From Pedococcus bigeumensis (GTDB lineage: Bacteria > Actinomycetota > Actinomycetes > Actinomycetales > Dermatophilaceae), in the NCBI RefSeq assembly GCF_006438965.1, contig NZ_RCZM01000009.1:25533-89532 (forward strand): a stretch of 64,000 nucleotides of DNA, read 5' to 3'. Position numbers and translations under genes: made by a program. The notes beneath the pieces are model-generated. The model was not told where the DNA came from. It searched no databases and saw nothing but the letters and a program-made list of their open reading frames with translations. Positions 1-8,846 of this stretch are shown here, piece by piece (position 1 is the stretch's first letter; every line of letters starts with the position of its first letter).

Positions 1-800
1 ACTGACGCGAGCAGCTCCTTGACCTGCAACGGGTTTCGCAGGTCCGTGGACTCCCGGCCGGGCGTGTGGGCGAGCACCTGGAGGTCGCGTTCGGTGCGGA
101 TCCGACGGGCGTCGGCGTCGTTCTCGGGGCGGGGCCCGGCGGCCTCCGCGATCATCCGCTCGGCGGTCGCCCGGTCGACGGGCAGCCCGTCGCGGGTGAG
201 CTCGACACACAGGAAGGCGGCGGCCGACTCGGAGTGGGCCGCCGCCACCGACCTCGACCCGACCTCGGCCAGCGCTGCCTCCTGCGCGATGGCGCAGGCC
301 AGTGCGGCCCGGCCCCACGCGGCGAGGGTCTCGTCATCAGGTCGCCAGTCGACGGTGCCGGCATCGGGGTCGAGGTAGCCGTCGGCGCGGACCACGGACG
401 CGGCGGTGCCGACAGCGGTGTGCGCCGTGCCGCCCGGCGCGGCCGAGGACGCGACCGCGTCGAAGTCGAAGAGGTCACCGCGCGTCGCCGCCGGCAGCCC
501 GGAGCGATCCAGCCGGTATGCCGCGGCCCACGCCACCTGGGGCGTCGCCTCCCAGCCGCCCGCGAGCAGTCGGTGGGCTTCGGCGACGTCCCAGCAGCGC
601 CCCACCGGGAGGCCGGCCCGCACCAGCGCGGCGGCGTCGTGGCCGGCCGACCACCAGACCCAGCGCACGTCGCCGGACGCTTCGAGCTCGGCCGCCCGGG
701 GCGCCATCCGGTCCAGCGGGCCGACGAGCTGGAGGTCGTCGCCGACGATCGCAGCGCGACCGTCCGCAGCGGCGACGAACGCGACGAGGGCAGTTGGCAT
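1..800 (-). CDS. Bifunctional 3'-5' exonuclease/DNA polymerase family protein (5' part; 3' end outside window)
   Basis: The reverse strand is open from an ATG at 800 to the window edge, about 266 residues, starting MPTALVAFVAAADGRAAIVG. The reading resembles the actinobacterial family annotated as bifunctional 3'-5' exonuclease/DNA polymerase, a family-A polymerase relative with a degenerate exonuclease domain. Supporting stretches are FLCVELTRDGLPVDRATAER and, near the edge, DLRNPLQVKELL, which match the linker between exonuclease and palm domains in that family. The polymerase catalytic motifs would lie outside the window, so activity cannot be judged. It is divergent from the subtilase at 1034, and the 233 bp between them must hold both promoters. 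The family call rests on recognition of these segments only. Confidence 0.7.
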   Translation of the reverse strand, partial: MPTALVAFVAAADGRAAIVGDDLQLVGPLDRMAPRAAELEASGDVRWVWWSAGHDAAALVRAGLPVGRCWDVAEAHRLLAGGWEATPQVAWAAAYRLDRSGLPAATRGDLFDFDAVASSAAPGGTAHTAVGTAASVVRADGYLDPDAGTVDWRPDDETLAAWGRAALACAIAQEAALAEVGSRSVAAAHSESAAAFLCVELTRDGLPVDRATAERMIAEAAGPRPENDADARRIRTERDLQVLAHTPGRESTDLRNPLQVKELLAS

Positions 801-1033
801 GGCGGGCACATCCTCGCACCCGAGACCGACGTCCCGGGCCGGCACCCGCGGTGGACGGGCAGGCCGCGCGGCCGCGGACCCGACGACTGTGACGGGTGCG
901 GACGCCAGCGCGGGGCCTCGCGATGCGGGGTACCGCAAACCCCCACGAGGTCACAAAATGGGGCACAGTGCAGGGAACTGGAGGCTCCTACCGGACCCCG
1001 GTTGAACCACACCCCCCACCCAGGAGGAAACCC

Positions 1034-2593
1034 ATGCCCCACCGTTCCCCGCACGGACGCGGTCTCGCCCTCGTGGCGGCAGGCGGCCTGTTCGCCGCCT
1101 CGTTGCTCGCCGGCGGCAGCGCCACGGCGTCGCCCACCGACGGCACTGACGCGGCCACCGCGTCCACGACGACCACCGGCACGGCGCAGGACGCCTCGAC
1201 GCCGGTACCCGTCCTCACCCCCGACGGCAAGCTCATGAGCTACGTCGTCAACGCCAAGGTGGCCAACCCCGGGCAGACGCGCCTGGTCGAGCGCGCCGTG
1301 GTCGCAGCCGGCGGTGTCGTCGTGCAGTCCTGGCCCCAGATCGGCGTCGTCATCGCGCACTCCGACCGCGCCGCGTTCCGCGCCGACGTCGTCCGCCACG
1401 GCGGCAACGCCGTGAGCTCGGTGGGTGCGTCCCGCACCGCGGCGGTGAGCGAAGGCACCCCGGCAGACCTGTCCCCGTCGTGGGGCAAGGGAGCCTCGGG
1501 CTACCAGAAGGGCCACTCGAAGCCCGCCAACGGCGACCTGTCCGACGCCATGACCAGTGACGCAGCCCCGGCCACGGACCCCCGTGAGGCCGAACAGTGG
1601 GACATGGTCCAGATCAAGGCCGACCAAGCCCACAAGATCACCGACGGCGACCGCTCGGTGGTCGTCGGCGTGCTGGACAGCGGTATCGACCCCGACCACC
1701 CTGACCTCGCCGCCAACATCGACGTCGCCGACTCGGTGAGCTGCATCGGTGCCGGTCGTCCGGACCAGAGCGCCGGCGCGTGGTACCCGACGACGTCCGA
1801 CCACGGCACCCACGTGGCAGGCACGATCGGTGCCGCCCGCAACGGAACCGGCATCGTCGGTGTGGCGCCGAACGTGCGGATGGCCGCCGTCAAGGTGGTC
1901 AACGACGACGGGTTCATCTACCCCGAGTACGCCATCTGCGGCTTCGTCTGGGCCGGCCTGCACAAGATGGACGTCACGAACAACAGCTACTACATCGACC
2001 CGATGGAGTACTGGTGTGACGACCAGCCCGACCAGGCTGCCGTTCGCACGGCCGTCGAGCGGGCCCTGTCCTGGTCCACCGAGCAGGATGTCGTGCACGC
2101 CGCCGCCGCTGGCAACTCCGCCAAGGACCTCGCGAACAAGACGACCGACAGTGCGAGCCCGAACGACACCACCCCGATCACCCGGCAGATCAACAACGAG
2201 TGCAAGGACATCCCGACCGAGCTCCCCGGGGTCGTGACGGTCTCGTCGACGACCCGCACCGAGGGGCTGTCGAGCTTCAGCAACCGTGGTCAGTCGGTCA
2301 TCGACGTCGCCGCACCGGGCAGCAGCATCCTGTCGACGATCGTCAACAACAACGGCTACGGCCTCAAGAGCGGCACCTCGATGGCGTCACCGCACGTCGC
2401 CGGAGTGCTGGCCCTGATGAAGTCCGCCCACCCCGACTGGACCCCGACGCAGATGGTCGCCAAGCTGCGCGCCCAGGCCGACGACCGGGCCTGCCCGGCG
2501 ACCAGCCCCGGTGGGCCGGCATGCACCGGGCCGGCTGCCGACAACAGCTACTACGGAGAGGGCATCGTCGACGCCCTTGACGCTGTCAGCTGA
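1034..2593 (+). CDS. Secreted S8 family serine peptidase (subtilase)
   Basis: 519-residue subtilisin-like protease. The ATG at 1034 follows an AGGAGG ribosome site at 1022 with good spacing and starts a signal peptide (basic MPHRSPHGRG, hydrophobic stretch, AxA-like site near residue 33), so an upstream in-frame ATG at 896 was not used. Residues about 65-135 look like an I9-type propeptide. The catalytic triad is visible: Asp in VLDSGID (about residue 214), His in DHGTHVAG (about 257) and Ser in SGTSMASPHVAG (about 449). Two Cys pairs are possible in the catalytic domain. It is probably exported, self-processed and active outside the cell. The substrate is unknown. It is monocistronic and ends at a strong terminator. 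Confidence 0.93.
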   Translation: MPHRSPHGRGLALVAAGGLFAASLLAGGSATASPTDGTDAATASTTTTGTAQDASTPVPVLTPDGKLMSYVVNAKVANPGQTRLVERAVVAAGGVVVQSWPQIGVVIAHSDRAAFRADVVRHGGNAVSSVGASRTAAVSEGTPADLSPSWGKGASGYQKGHSKPANGDLSDAMTSDAAPATDPREAEQWDMVQIKADQAHKITDGDRSVVVGVLDSGIDPDHPDLAANIDVADSVSCIGAGRPDQSAGAWYPTTSDHGTHVAGTIGAARNGTGIVGVAPNVRMAAVKVVNDDGFIYPEYAICGFVWAGLHKMDVTNNSYYIDPMEYWCDDQPDQAAVRTAVERALSWSTEQDVVHAAAAGNSAKDLANKTTDSASPNDTTPITRQINNECKDIPTELPGVVTVSSTTRTEGLSSFSNRGQSVIDVAAPGSSILSTIVNNNGYGLKSGTSMASPHVAGVLALMKSAHPDWTPTQMVAKLRAQADDRACPATSPGGPACTGPAADNSYYGEGIVDALDAVS

Positions 2594-2608
2594 TCCCACC
2601 CATAAGGC

Positions 2609-2640
2609 GAGGCCGCGACCCGATCCAGGGTCGCGGCCTC
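2609..2640. terminator. Intrinsic bidirectional terminator
   Basis: A perfect 13-bp inverted repeat, GAGGCCGCGACCC / GGGTCGCGGCCTC, with a 6-base loop lies between the convergent subtilase and sufE genes. There is no long T tract, as is usual in high-GC actinobacteria. Confidence 0.85.
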
Positions 2641-2657
2641 GTCCGCGTGATCTGTTG

Positions 2658-3137
2658 CTAGGAGCGGGTTTTCAGCGCGACCTGCCGCTTGATCCGACTC
2701 AGCATGCCGACCATGCCGCGCAGCCTCAGCGGCGATACCGCCTCGCCCAGCGAGAACCGGTAGGGCGCGTCCTCCGGCACCGCAAGCACCTCGGCGACGG
2801 TCAGCCCGTCGAGTCCCTCGCTGAGGATCCCCGCGAAACCGCGGGTGGTCGGCGCCTCCGGGGGCGCCGAGAAGAACAGGTGCACCGCGCGGTCGTCCGG
2901 CTGGTCGGCGGGCTCGTCAGCCACCTCGACCACGAGGAAGATCGGTGACTGGCACTCGTGGACCTGTTCCATGGTGTCCAGCGACCCGGCATACCTCGCG
3001 GGCAGCTCGGGCAGACCCTCGCTGAACTCCAGCAGCAGCTCCAAGCGTTGCGGCGCAGCAAGATCCGCGAAGTCGTCGGCGATCTCCTGCATCGCCGCCG
3101 GCAGCGGCACGGGTTGGGCCACAGCGGTGTCGGTCAC
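2658..3137 (-). CDS. sufE: SufE family cysteine desulfurase activator
   Basis: 159-residue SufE-like protein. SufE proteins accept sulfane sulfur from a SufS-type cysteine desulfurase and pass it to the SufBCD iron-sulfur scaffold. The conserved acceptor Cys is in VHECQSP (about residue 62), followed by the family's beta-strand FLVVEV. The GTG at 3137 is chosen because it overlaps the stop of the upstream sulfurtransferase by four bases (GTGA), implying translational coupling; a longer frame to 3191 would run far into that gene. The pairing of a rhodanese with SufE is common in actinobacteria and suggests sulfur transfer. No sufS or sufBCD gene lies nearby, so the partner desulfurase is encoded elsewhere. 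Confidence 0.88.
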   Translation of the reverse strand: MTDTAVAQPVPLPAAMQEIADDFADLAAPQRLELLLEFSEGLPELPARYAGSLDTMEQVHECQSPIFLVVEVADEPADQPDDRAVHLFFSAPPEAPTTRGFAGILSEGLDGLTVAEVLAVPEDAPYRFSLGEAVSPLRLRGMVGMLSRIKRQVALKTRS

Positions 3138-4105
3138 TTCGGCGCGCCCTGTTCGACCGGGACGCGCACGGCGTTGCCCCACTCGGTCCACGAGCCGTCG
3201 TAGTTGCGGACGGCGTCGAACCCGAGCAGGTGGGTGAGCACGAACCAGGTGTGCGACGAGCGCTCACCGATGCGGCAGTAGGCGATCGTGGCGTCGGCGG
3301 GGGACAGACCCTGCTCCTGCAGGTAGATCGCCTCAAGGTCCTCGCGGGACTTGAAGGTGCCGTCCTCGTTGGCCGCGCGGGCCCACGGGACCGACTTCGC
3401 GCCGGGGATGTGGCCCCCACGCATCGCGCCTTCCTGCGGGTAGTCCGGCATGTGCAGCAGCTCGCCGCTGTACTCGCCGGGGGAGCGCACGTCGACCAGC
3501 GGCCCGCCGAGATGGGCGAGCACGTCGTCCTTGAACGCGCGGATCGGCGCGTCGTCCCGCTCCACCACCGGGTATGCCGAGTCGCCGGCCAGCGGAGCGA
3601 CCTGCGGCACGTCCCTGGTCAGCTCGCGGCCCTCGGCCGACCACTTGGCCCGGCCGCCGTCGAGCAGCCGCACGTCCTCGTGGCCGAACAGGCTCATCAC
3701 CCACAGCGCGTAGGCGGCCCACCAGTTGTTCTTGTCGCCGTAGATGACGACGGTGCTGTCGCGGCCGACGCCGCGGGCCGACATGACGGCCGCGAACTGC
3801 TCGGCGTCGACGTAGTCGCGCAGCACCGGGTCGTTGAGGTCCTGGTGCCAGTCCAGCTTGAGCGAACCCGGGATGTGGCCGGTGTCGTACAGCAGCACGT
3901 CCTCGTCGGACTCCAGGACGACGATGCCGTCGGGCCCGCCGACCCCACCGGCTTCGATCTGGTCGGCGAGCCACTGGGTGCTGACCAGCCGTTCGGGGTG
4001 GGCGTAGGCAGCGAACGCGGAATCGGTGGACGCGGGTTCGGTGGGCGCGGAACCGGTCGACGCGGAACCGGTGGACGGAGCGGAAAGGTCAGGAGACTCG
4101 GGCAT
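3134..4105 (-). CDS. sseA: Sulfurtransferase (tandem rhodanese domains, SseA/thiosulfate sulfurtransferase type)
   Basis: 323-residue protein with two rhodanese domains. The N-terminal inactive domain begins around WLADQI and holds [19 protein letters not shown]; the C-terminal domain carries the catalytic Cys in the loop CRIGERS at about residue 277. Such enzymes move sulfane sulfur from thiosulfate or mercaptopyruvate to an acceptor; the CRIGERS loop is typical of actinobacterial thiosulfate sulfurtransferases. The first 30 residues are an odd Ser/Thr/Ala/Gly repeat ([17 protein letters not shown]), probably disordered, so the start could lie further in, but ATG 4105 opens the frame cleanly. 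It heads a two-gene operon with sufE, overlapping by four bases. Confidence 0.9.
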   Translation of the reverse strand: MPESPDLSAPSTGSASTGSAPTEPASTDSAFAAYAHPERLVSTQWLADQIEAGGVGGPDGIVVLESDEDVLLYDTGHIPGSLKLDWHQDLNDPVLRDYVDAEQFAAVMSARGVGRDSTVVIYGDKNNWWAAYALWVMSLFGHEDVRLLDGGRAKWSAEGRELTRDVPQVAPLAGDSAYPVVERDDAPIRAFKDDVLAHLGGPLVDVRSPGEYSGELLHMPDYPQEGAMRGGHIPGAKSVPWARAANEDGTFKSREDLEAIYLQEQGLSPADATIAYCRIGERSSHTWFVLTHLLGFDAVRNYDGSWTEWGNAVRVPVEQGAPK

Positions 4106-4200
4106 GCTCCAAGGCTAATCCCGCTGGTCACGGGCCCGCGTGGCAGGATGGCGGCGACCGATCGACACCAGGACCGATTCGAACCTTTAGGGGTGCTGAC

Positions 4201-4917
4201 GTGGGCTTTCTCGGAATGGGCAAGGACGAGGCGCAGGCCAAGCCGACCTCGGCGCTCGAACGGGCCAAGGCCCCCCGGGAGGAGTCGGGCATGTTGTCCG
4301 GAGCGGTGACCGGCCTCATCGAGAGCCTGCTCGACGTCGGCATCGACGGCAAGGGGCCGTTCGACTCCGCGCAGAAGGTGGCCGACATCAAGCGGGCCGA
4401 GAAGCCCGGCGCCGACGACGCCGTCGACGCCGTGGTCCGTGGCCACCTCAAGCTCGCTGCCGCCGGTGGCTTCGTGACCGGGCTCGGTGGCTTCGTCACG
4501 CTGCCCGTTGCGCTGCCGGTCAACGTCGTCGAGTTCTACATCGTGGCGACCCGGATGGTGGCCTCGATCGCGTCGCTGCGCGGCTACGACATCAAGCAGC
4601 CGGAGATCCGCTCGGCCGTGCTGCTCACCCTCGTGGGGGCCGACGCCGACGACCTGCTCAAGAAGGCCGGCGTGACCTCGACCGGACGGCTCGCCAACCT
4701 CGCCGCCCAACGGCTGCCCGGGCCGGCGATGATGGTGGTCAACAAGGCAGTCGGCTTCCGGCTGCTGTCGACCGCGGGCAAGAAGACCCTCACCCGGTTC
4801 GGCAAGGGCGTGCCCGTCATCGGTGGGGTCGTGGGTGCCGGACTCGACAGCTACCTGCTGAAGAAGATCGCCGATCACGCACGGCACGAGTTCCCGCCCA
4901 AGGGGAAGGGTTTCTGA
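4201..4917 (+). CDS. EcsC family protein
   Basis: 238-residue protein with a GTG start at 4201. The central part has the EcsC-like pattern: an amphipathic segment with GHLKLAAAGGFVTGLGGF, then a hydrophobic Pro-rich stretch (TLPVALPVNVVEFY) and helices VATRMVASIASLRGYD and VLLTLVGADADDLLKKAG. The C-terminus ends in a Gly-rich hydrophobic helix (VIGGVVGAGLD) and a basic tail. EcsC proteins are membrane-associated; the name comes from the Bacillus ecs locus and their biochemical role is unclear. It is divergent from sseA, with about 95 bp between them for two promoters, and apparently monocistronic. The family call is good; the function is not known. Confidence 0.82.
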   Translation: MGFLGMGKDEAQAKPTSALERAKAPREESGMLSGAVTGLIESLLDVGIDGKGPFDSAQKVADIKRAEKPGADDAVDAVVRGHLKLAAAGGFVTGLGGFVTLPVALPVNVVEFYIVATRMVASIASLRGYDIKQPEIRSAVLLTLVGADADDLLKKAGVTSTGRLANLAAQRLPGPAMMVVNKAVGFRLLSTAGKKTLTRFGKGVPVIGGVVGAGLDSYLLKKIADHARHEFPPKGKGF

Positions 4918-5056
4918 GTGATCGGGCCTCGGCGGAACCGCGCCTGCGCGTCACCCGTCGGACCAGTCCGTGGGACCACCCCGGGAATCACCGGGATACC
5001 CAGGTCGTTTGAACCGTGTCCGGGCCAGCTGGTGCCCGGGAGCTAGGAGTCTGACC

Positions 5057-5440
5057 ATGGCCATGAACCGATTCGGTGCCCTGCGCACCATTGCCACCGC
5101 GGTGCGCACCGCGACCCGTCCGGGGTCGCCCGGCATGGGCGAACGGCTGATGAGCGTGCCCCGCCTGTTCCGGGCCACCTTCCAGGGTGAGTATGCCGGG
5201 ACCTCCCGTGGGCGGCTGCTGATGGTTCTCGGGGCGGTGGCCTACGTCGTGTCACCCATCGACCTCATCCCCGAGCTGGCGCTGTCCGTGTTCGGCCTCG
5301 CCGACGACGCCGTGGTGGTGTCGTGGATCGCGGCGACCGTCGTGAACGAGACCGAGTCGTTCCTGGCCTGGGAGCGCACCAAGCCGTCGGCCGGCGCGAC
5401 CGCCGCATCCGAGACCGTGAGCGGGCACGTCGTCCCTTAG
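5057..5440 (+). CDS. DUF1232 (YkvA-like) small membrane protein
   Basis: 127-residue protein. The diagnostic DUF1232 segment is present around residues 55-90: GRLLMVLGAVAYVVSPIDLI followed by PELALSVFGLADD, a short membrane hairpin containing the family's SPIDLIPE signature. The ATG at 5057 is preferred over an in-frame ATG at 4970 because it has an AGGAG-like site (5044-5049) and the upstream extension is Pro/Arg-rich without family similarity. The function of this family is unknown. It is followed by a strong hairpin terminator at 5468. It may share a transcript with the EcsC gene 139 bp upstream, but no evidence settles that. Confidence 0.8.
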   Translation: MAMNRFGALRTIATAVRTATRPGSPGMGERLMSVPRLFRATFQGEYAGTSRGRLLMVLGAVAYVVSPIDLIPELALSVFGLADDAVVVSWIAATVVNETESFLAWERTKPSAGATAASETVSGHVVP

Positions 5441-5467
5441 CTCCGGTCCCACCAGTCCAGGGATGTT

Positions 5468-5510
5468 GATGGGGCGGTACGACGCGGATATCGCGCCGTA
5501 CCGCCCCATC
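5468..5510. terminator. Intrinsic terminator
   Basis: A perfect 14-bp inverted repeat, GATGGGGCGGTACG / CGTACCGCCCCATC, with a 15-base partly self-complementary loop follows the DUF1232 gene and precedes the DUF4192 gene. Confidence 0.8.
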
Positions 5511-5601
5511 GTCGTCACAGGTCGAAGACCCGATGCGCGCCCGTCCACAGGGACGAATGCCCGGCGCGGACGGGACCACCGGGGAGCGCCACGGTTGCTC
5601 C

Positions 5602-6711
5602 ATGACCCAGATCAGACTGCGCGGGCCGGCAGACGTCGTCGCCGTCCTGCCCTACCAGCTCGGCTACCACCCGCGGGACTCGATCGTCGTGGTCGCCCTG
5701 CACGACCGCGCCGTCGGGCTCATCGAGCGGCTCGACCTACCGGCTCCGGAACACGCCGAGGAGGCGGGCCGCGTGCTGGTGGGGCCGCTGCTGCGTGAGC
5801 GCCCAGAGGCAGTGCTGCTCGTCGGGTACGAGACGGCAGAGGGCTCGAGCAGCCCGGCGCTGGATGCCGTGCGTGGACAGCTCATGGAGGCCGACCTCGA
5901 CGTGCTGGACAGGCTCGTCGTCCGCGACGGACGCTGGTACTCCATCGACTGTGCGGACACCTGCTGCCCACCCGAGGGCATCCCGGTCCAGGCCGCCGAC
6001 ACCCCGGCCGTCGCCGAGTTCGTCGGGCTCGAGGTCTCGCCCCTCACCGGTCGGTCGGCGATCACCGACCTCGTGGCTGCGGACCCGACCCTTGCCGCGG
6101 CGGTGGGGGCCGCGCTGGGCGAGCGGGGGGCGGCCGACCCGGGTCTCACCGCCACGGGGCCGACCGACGCGAGTCTCTCCGATGCAGCCCGCCGACTCCG
6201 GGCACTGTCGGGCTGGGCCGTCGTCTGCGACGTTACGGCTGGCGCGGCCGAGGTCGAGGACCTCGCTCCGGCGCAGCTCGCCCTGCTCGTGCACAGCCTG
6301 GAGGACCTGGCGCTGCGCGACGGCCTGGTGGCCTGGCTCTGTCCCGGCTCGCTGCCCCTCGCCTGCCTGCCGCCCGACCTGTTCGACGCCTTGCGCTGCA
6401 CGTTGCCCACCCCGACCTGGCACCGGACCTCACCGGACGGGTCCGGTGCCATCGCGGGTCGGCGACTGGTCGCGCGGCTGCAGTCCCTGGTCAGGTCGGT
6501 GCCGGACGAGCATGCGACCCCGGCGCTCACGGTGCTCGCCAACCTCGCCTGGTGGCAGGGCGACGGCGCCTTGGCCAGGACCTGCCTGGATCGCGCGCTC
6601 GAGGCGTTGCCCGGCTACCGCCTGGCACTGCTGCTCGAACGCATGCTGGATCTCGGGGTGCGCCCCGGGGGCCACGGCGAAGAGCTGGGCGAGGGGGTGC
6701 GCGCAGGCTGA
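5602..6711 (+). CDS. DUF4192 domain-containing protein
   Basis: 369-residue protein matching the actinobacterial DUF4192 family. The N-terminus has the characteristic opening of this family (RLRGPADVVAVLPYQLGYHP then RDSIVVVALHD), and the middle has a conserved Cys/Trp motif in RWYSIDCADTCCPPEG. The C-terminal third (LTVLANLAWWQGDGALARTC then LDRALEALPGYRLALLLE) reads like a TPR-type helical hairpin, as in relatives. The ATG at 5602 is used since the frame upstream to 5533 has no family similarity. The function is unknown; it is found almost only in actinobacteria. It stands alone between a terminator and the riboswitch-controlled metX. Confidence 0.85.
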   Translation: MTQIRLRGPADVVAVLPYQLGYHPRDSIVVVALHDRAVGLIERLDLPAPEHAEEAGRVLVGPLLRERPEAVLLVGYETAEGSSSPALDAVRGQLMEADLDVLDRLVVRDGRWYSIDCADTCCPPEGIPVQAADTPAVAEFVGLEVSPLTGRSAITDLVAADPTLAAAVGAALGERGAADPGLTATGPTDASLSDAARRLRALSGWAVVCDVTAGAAEVEDLAPAQLALLVHSLEDLALRDGLVAWLCPGSLPLACLPPDLFDALRCTLPTPTWHRTSPDGSGAIAGRRLVARLQSLVRSVPDEHATPALTVLANLAWWQGDGALARTCLDRALEALPGYRLALLLERMLDLGVRPGGHGEELGEGVRAG

Positions 6712-6812
6712 GCCGCGCGGTGGCGATCCCGGTGGCGTTCCGGGCGCGTCCCGGGCCCGTCCCGGGCCTGTCCCGGGCTCTGGCCGAGGTGGCGTCCATC
6801 GTGCGGACGCGC

Positions 6813-6841
6813 CGGACACGCAGCCGCGGTGCTCGTATGAT
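6813..6841 (+). promoter_or_regulatory. Putative sigma-70-type promoter of metX
   Basis: CGGACA (6813-6818), a 17-bp spacer and TATGAT (6836-6841) lie just upstream of the SAM-IV aptamer, placing the transcript start near 6848. The -10 box is strong; the -35 box matches TTGACA at 4 of 6 positions. Confidence 0.6.
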
Positions 6842-6847
6842 GGTCGG

Positions 6848-6962
6848 CAGGTCATGAGTCCCAGCACCAAGCCCCGGCTTGCTGGGCGGCAACCCTCCTC
6901 GCGGTGGGGTGCCCCGGGTGAGGACCCGGCCGACCCTGACCTGGGCGGCAAGCGCGAGCGCC
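6848..6962 (+). ncRNA. SAM-IV riboswitch upstream of metX
   Basis: The leader holds the conserved SAM-IV blocks in order: GGTCATGAGT at 6850, a CCCAGC / GCTGGG hairpin (6860-6865 with 6881-6886), the core GGCAACCCTCC at 6888, then GGGGTGCCCCGGGTGA at 6906 and GACC (6923-6926), which can pair with GGTC at 6850 as stem P1. SAM-IV aptamers occur in actinobacteria upstream of sulfur amino acid genes and reduce expression when S-adenosylmethionine is abundant. Here it precedes metX by one short linker containing the ribosome site, so sequestration of that site is a plausible mechanism (inference). The 3' boundary is approximate. Confidence 0.88.
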
Positions 6963-6977
6963 ACAGGAGCAGTTTCG

Positions 6978-8114
6978 ATGACCACGACCTCCCCTCCACG
7001 AGCAACGTCCGGGGCCTGGCGGGACGGCGGTCCGGTCGGCCGGCGCAGGTTCGTGGACCTCGGCGCGGTGGAGCTCGAGCGCGGCGGTGTCCTGCCTGCG
7101 GTGCGGGTGGCCTACGAGACGTGGGGTGAGCTCAACGCCGCCGGCGACAACGCCGTCCTGGTCGAGCATGCCCTGACTGGCGACAGCCACGTCGAGGGCC
7201 CGTCCGGGCCAGGCCACCCGACACCGGGCTGGTGGGACGGGCTGATCGGCCCGGGTCGCCCCCTCGACACCGACCGCTTCTTCGTGGTCGCTGCCAACGT
7301 CCTCGGTGGGTGTCAGGGCAGCACCGGTCCCTCGACGCCGGCCGGCGACGGCGCCCCGTGGGGGAGTCGCTTCCCGTTCGTCACCGTCCGCGACCAGGTG
7401 CAGACCGAGGCCCTCCTGGCGGATCTGCTCGGCATCGACCGCTGGCGTGCCATCCTCGGCGGCTCCATGGGAGGAATGCGCGTGCTCGAGTGGGCCGTCA
7501 CCCATCCGGACCGGGTGGCGACGGCCATCGTGCTGGCCAGCACGGCATACGCCACTGCTGAGCAGATCGGCTGGTGCCAGGCGCAGCTGCTGGCGATCCG
7601 TGCCGACCCGCACTTCCACGGCGGCGACTACTACGAGCACGGTGCCGGGCCGGAGACGGGGCTGGGGATCGCGCGACGGATCGCACACGTCACCTACCGC
7701 AGCGAGCTCGAGCTGCACGAACGGTTCGGTCGTGACCCGCAGCAGGCCGAGGACCCGCTGGGCGGACACGGGCGGTACGCCGTCGAGTCCTACCTCGACC
7801 ACCACGCCGGCAAGCTGGCCGGACGTTTCGACGCCAACTCCTACGTCGTGCTCACCGAGGCGATGAACTCCCATGACGTGGGCCGAGGCCGTGGGGGAGT
7901 CGCCGAGGCGCTCTCCCGGATCACCGCCGAGCTGGCTGTCGTCGCGGTGGACTCGGACCGGCTCTACCCGCCGCGGCTGTCCCACGAGATCGCCGATGCG
8001 GTCCCGGCTGCCGCGGTGCACACGGTGCATTCCGACTACGGGCACGACGGGTTCCTCATCGAGATCGAGCAGGTCGGGCGGATCGTGGCGAACGTGCTGT
8101 CCGGCCCTGCCTGA
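6978..8114 (+). CDS. metX: Homoserine O-acetyltransferase
   Basis: 378-residue alpha/beta-hydrolase-fold enzyme that transfers acetyl from acetyl-CoA to homoserine, the committed step of methionine synthesis by the acyl-homoserine route. The ATG at 6978 follows AGGAGC at 6965. The nucleophile Ser is in GGSMGGMRVLEW (about residue 163); Asp in DSDRLYPP (about 327) and His in DYGHDGF (about 356) complete the triad. The oxyanion segment VEHALTGDSHVEG and the family motif GGCQGSTGP are present. The N-terminal 15 residues are variable. It is controlled by the SAM-IV leader. metY, often adjacent, is not next door; its upstream neighbour is DUF4192 and downstream a universal stress protein. Confidence 0.95.
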   Translation: MTTTSPPRATSGAWRDGGPVGRRRFVDLGAVELERGGVLPAVRVAYETWGELNAAGDNAVLVEHALTGDSHVEGPSGPGHPTPGWWDGLIGPGRPLDTDRFFVVAANVLGGCQGSTGPSTPAGDGAPWGSRFPFVTVRDQVQTEALLADLLGIDRWRAILGGSMGGMRVLEWAVTHPDRVATAIVLASTAYATAEQIGWCQAQLLAIRADPHFHGGDYYEHGAGPETGLGIARRIAHVTYRSELELHERFGRDPQQAEDPLGGHGRYAVESYLDHHAGKLAGRFDANSYVVLTEAMNSHDVGRGRGGVAEALSRITAELAVVAVDSDRLYPPRLSHEIADAVPAAAVHTVHSDYGHDGFLIEIEQVGRIVANVLSGPA

Positions 8115-8142
8115 CCGGGGGATTTCCGGTACGGTCGGCCCA

Positions 8143-8177
8143 ACGGCAGCTGCCGTCCGGTCATCGCCGTCCGGTCA
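8143..8177 (+). repeat. Palindrome plus 12-bp direct repeat upstream of the universal stress protein gene
   Basis: ACGGCAGCTGCCGT (8143-8156) is a perfect 14-bp palindrome, and GCCGTCCGGTCA occurs twice (8152-8163 and 8166-8177). They sit 18-52 bp before the GTG start at 8195. They could be an operator, a terminator for metX, or chance. Confidence 0.4.
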
Positions 8178-8194
8178 ACCCTTTAGGAGCTCCT

Positions 8195-8596
8195 GTGTCC
8201 ATCGTTGTGGGATATGTACCGACGAAGGAAGGGCGCGCCGCACTGCGCCGAGCCGCGGACGAGGCGCTGCTGCGCAAGTCCAAGCTGATCGTCATCAACT
8301 CCCAGCGCGGTGGCCGCGACTTCGACGGCGACGAGGCGAACCGGTTCGAGAGCGAGCTCTCCCGCATCCAGGGTGAGCTCGACGAAGAGGGTCTGGAGCA
8401 CGAGGTGCGCCAGCTGGTCCGCGGCAACGAACCGGCCGAGGACCTCATCGCCGTGGCCGAAGAGGAGAACGCCGAGTTCATCGTCATCGGGCTTCGGCGC
8501 CGCACCCCGGTCGGCAAGCTGATCCTGGGCTCGAACGCCCAGCGCATCCTGCTCGACGCGTCGTGCCCCGTCCTGGCGGTGAAGGCAGACGCCTGA
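8195..8596 (+). CDS. Universal stress protein family (UspA-like)
   Basis: 133-residue single-domain Usp. It starts with the usual first strand (MSIVVGYVPTKEGRAALRRA) from a GTG at 8195 preceded by TTTAGGAG. The ATP-binding signature G-x2-G-x9-G-S/N is readable near the end in GLRRRTPVGKLILGSNAQRI, followed by the last strand CPVLAVKA. Such proteins bind ATP and accompany stress or dormancy responses; no partner is evident here. It lies 81 bp after metX and 250 bp before sigA. Pairs of Usp upstream of sigA are seen in related actinobacteria (recollection, not verified). Confidence 0.9.
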   Translation: MSIVVGYVPTKEGRAALRRAADEALLRKSKLIVINSQRGGRDFDGDEANRFESELSRIQGELDEEGLEHEVRQLVRGNEPAEDLIAVAEEENAEFIVIGLRRRTPVGKLILGSNAQRILLDASCPVLAVKADA

Positions 8597-8698
8597 GGCG
8601 GCTGGTCCGGCGGCCCACGGGTTGCCCGTCCCGGCAACGTTCCGGTCCCGTTCAGACGTCTCGACCGCGCCGATGCGGGATCTGCGGGCAAGTCGTTT

Positions 8699-8704
8699 TA
8701 CAAT
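8699..8704 (+). promoter_or_regulatory. Possible -10 element of the sigA promoter
   Basis: TACAAT at 8699-8704 stands out as the only AT-rich hexamer close to consensus in the 250-bp gap before sigA. No convincing -35 box is 16-18 bp upstream, so it may depend on an activator or be misassigned. Confidence 0.35.
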
Positions 8705-8846
8705 GTATGCAACGAGGTCTCGTCAGGGTCCAGCCCAGCCGGTCTCGGCAATACTTCCACTCCCGCTGTTGTTGTCACAGGCATCCCCTCAAAGCATGGC
8801 TGTGATGACGTGCGCCGTGCCGCGAGTCCGCGACGAAAGGTAGTCC

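Noticed and set aside
152..2098. 648-residue reverse-strand open frame
   Set aside because: It is antisense to the subtilase and out of frame with the polymerase gene; Arg/Gly/Val-rich shadow typical of high-GC DNA.
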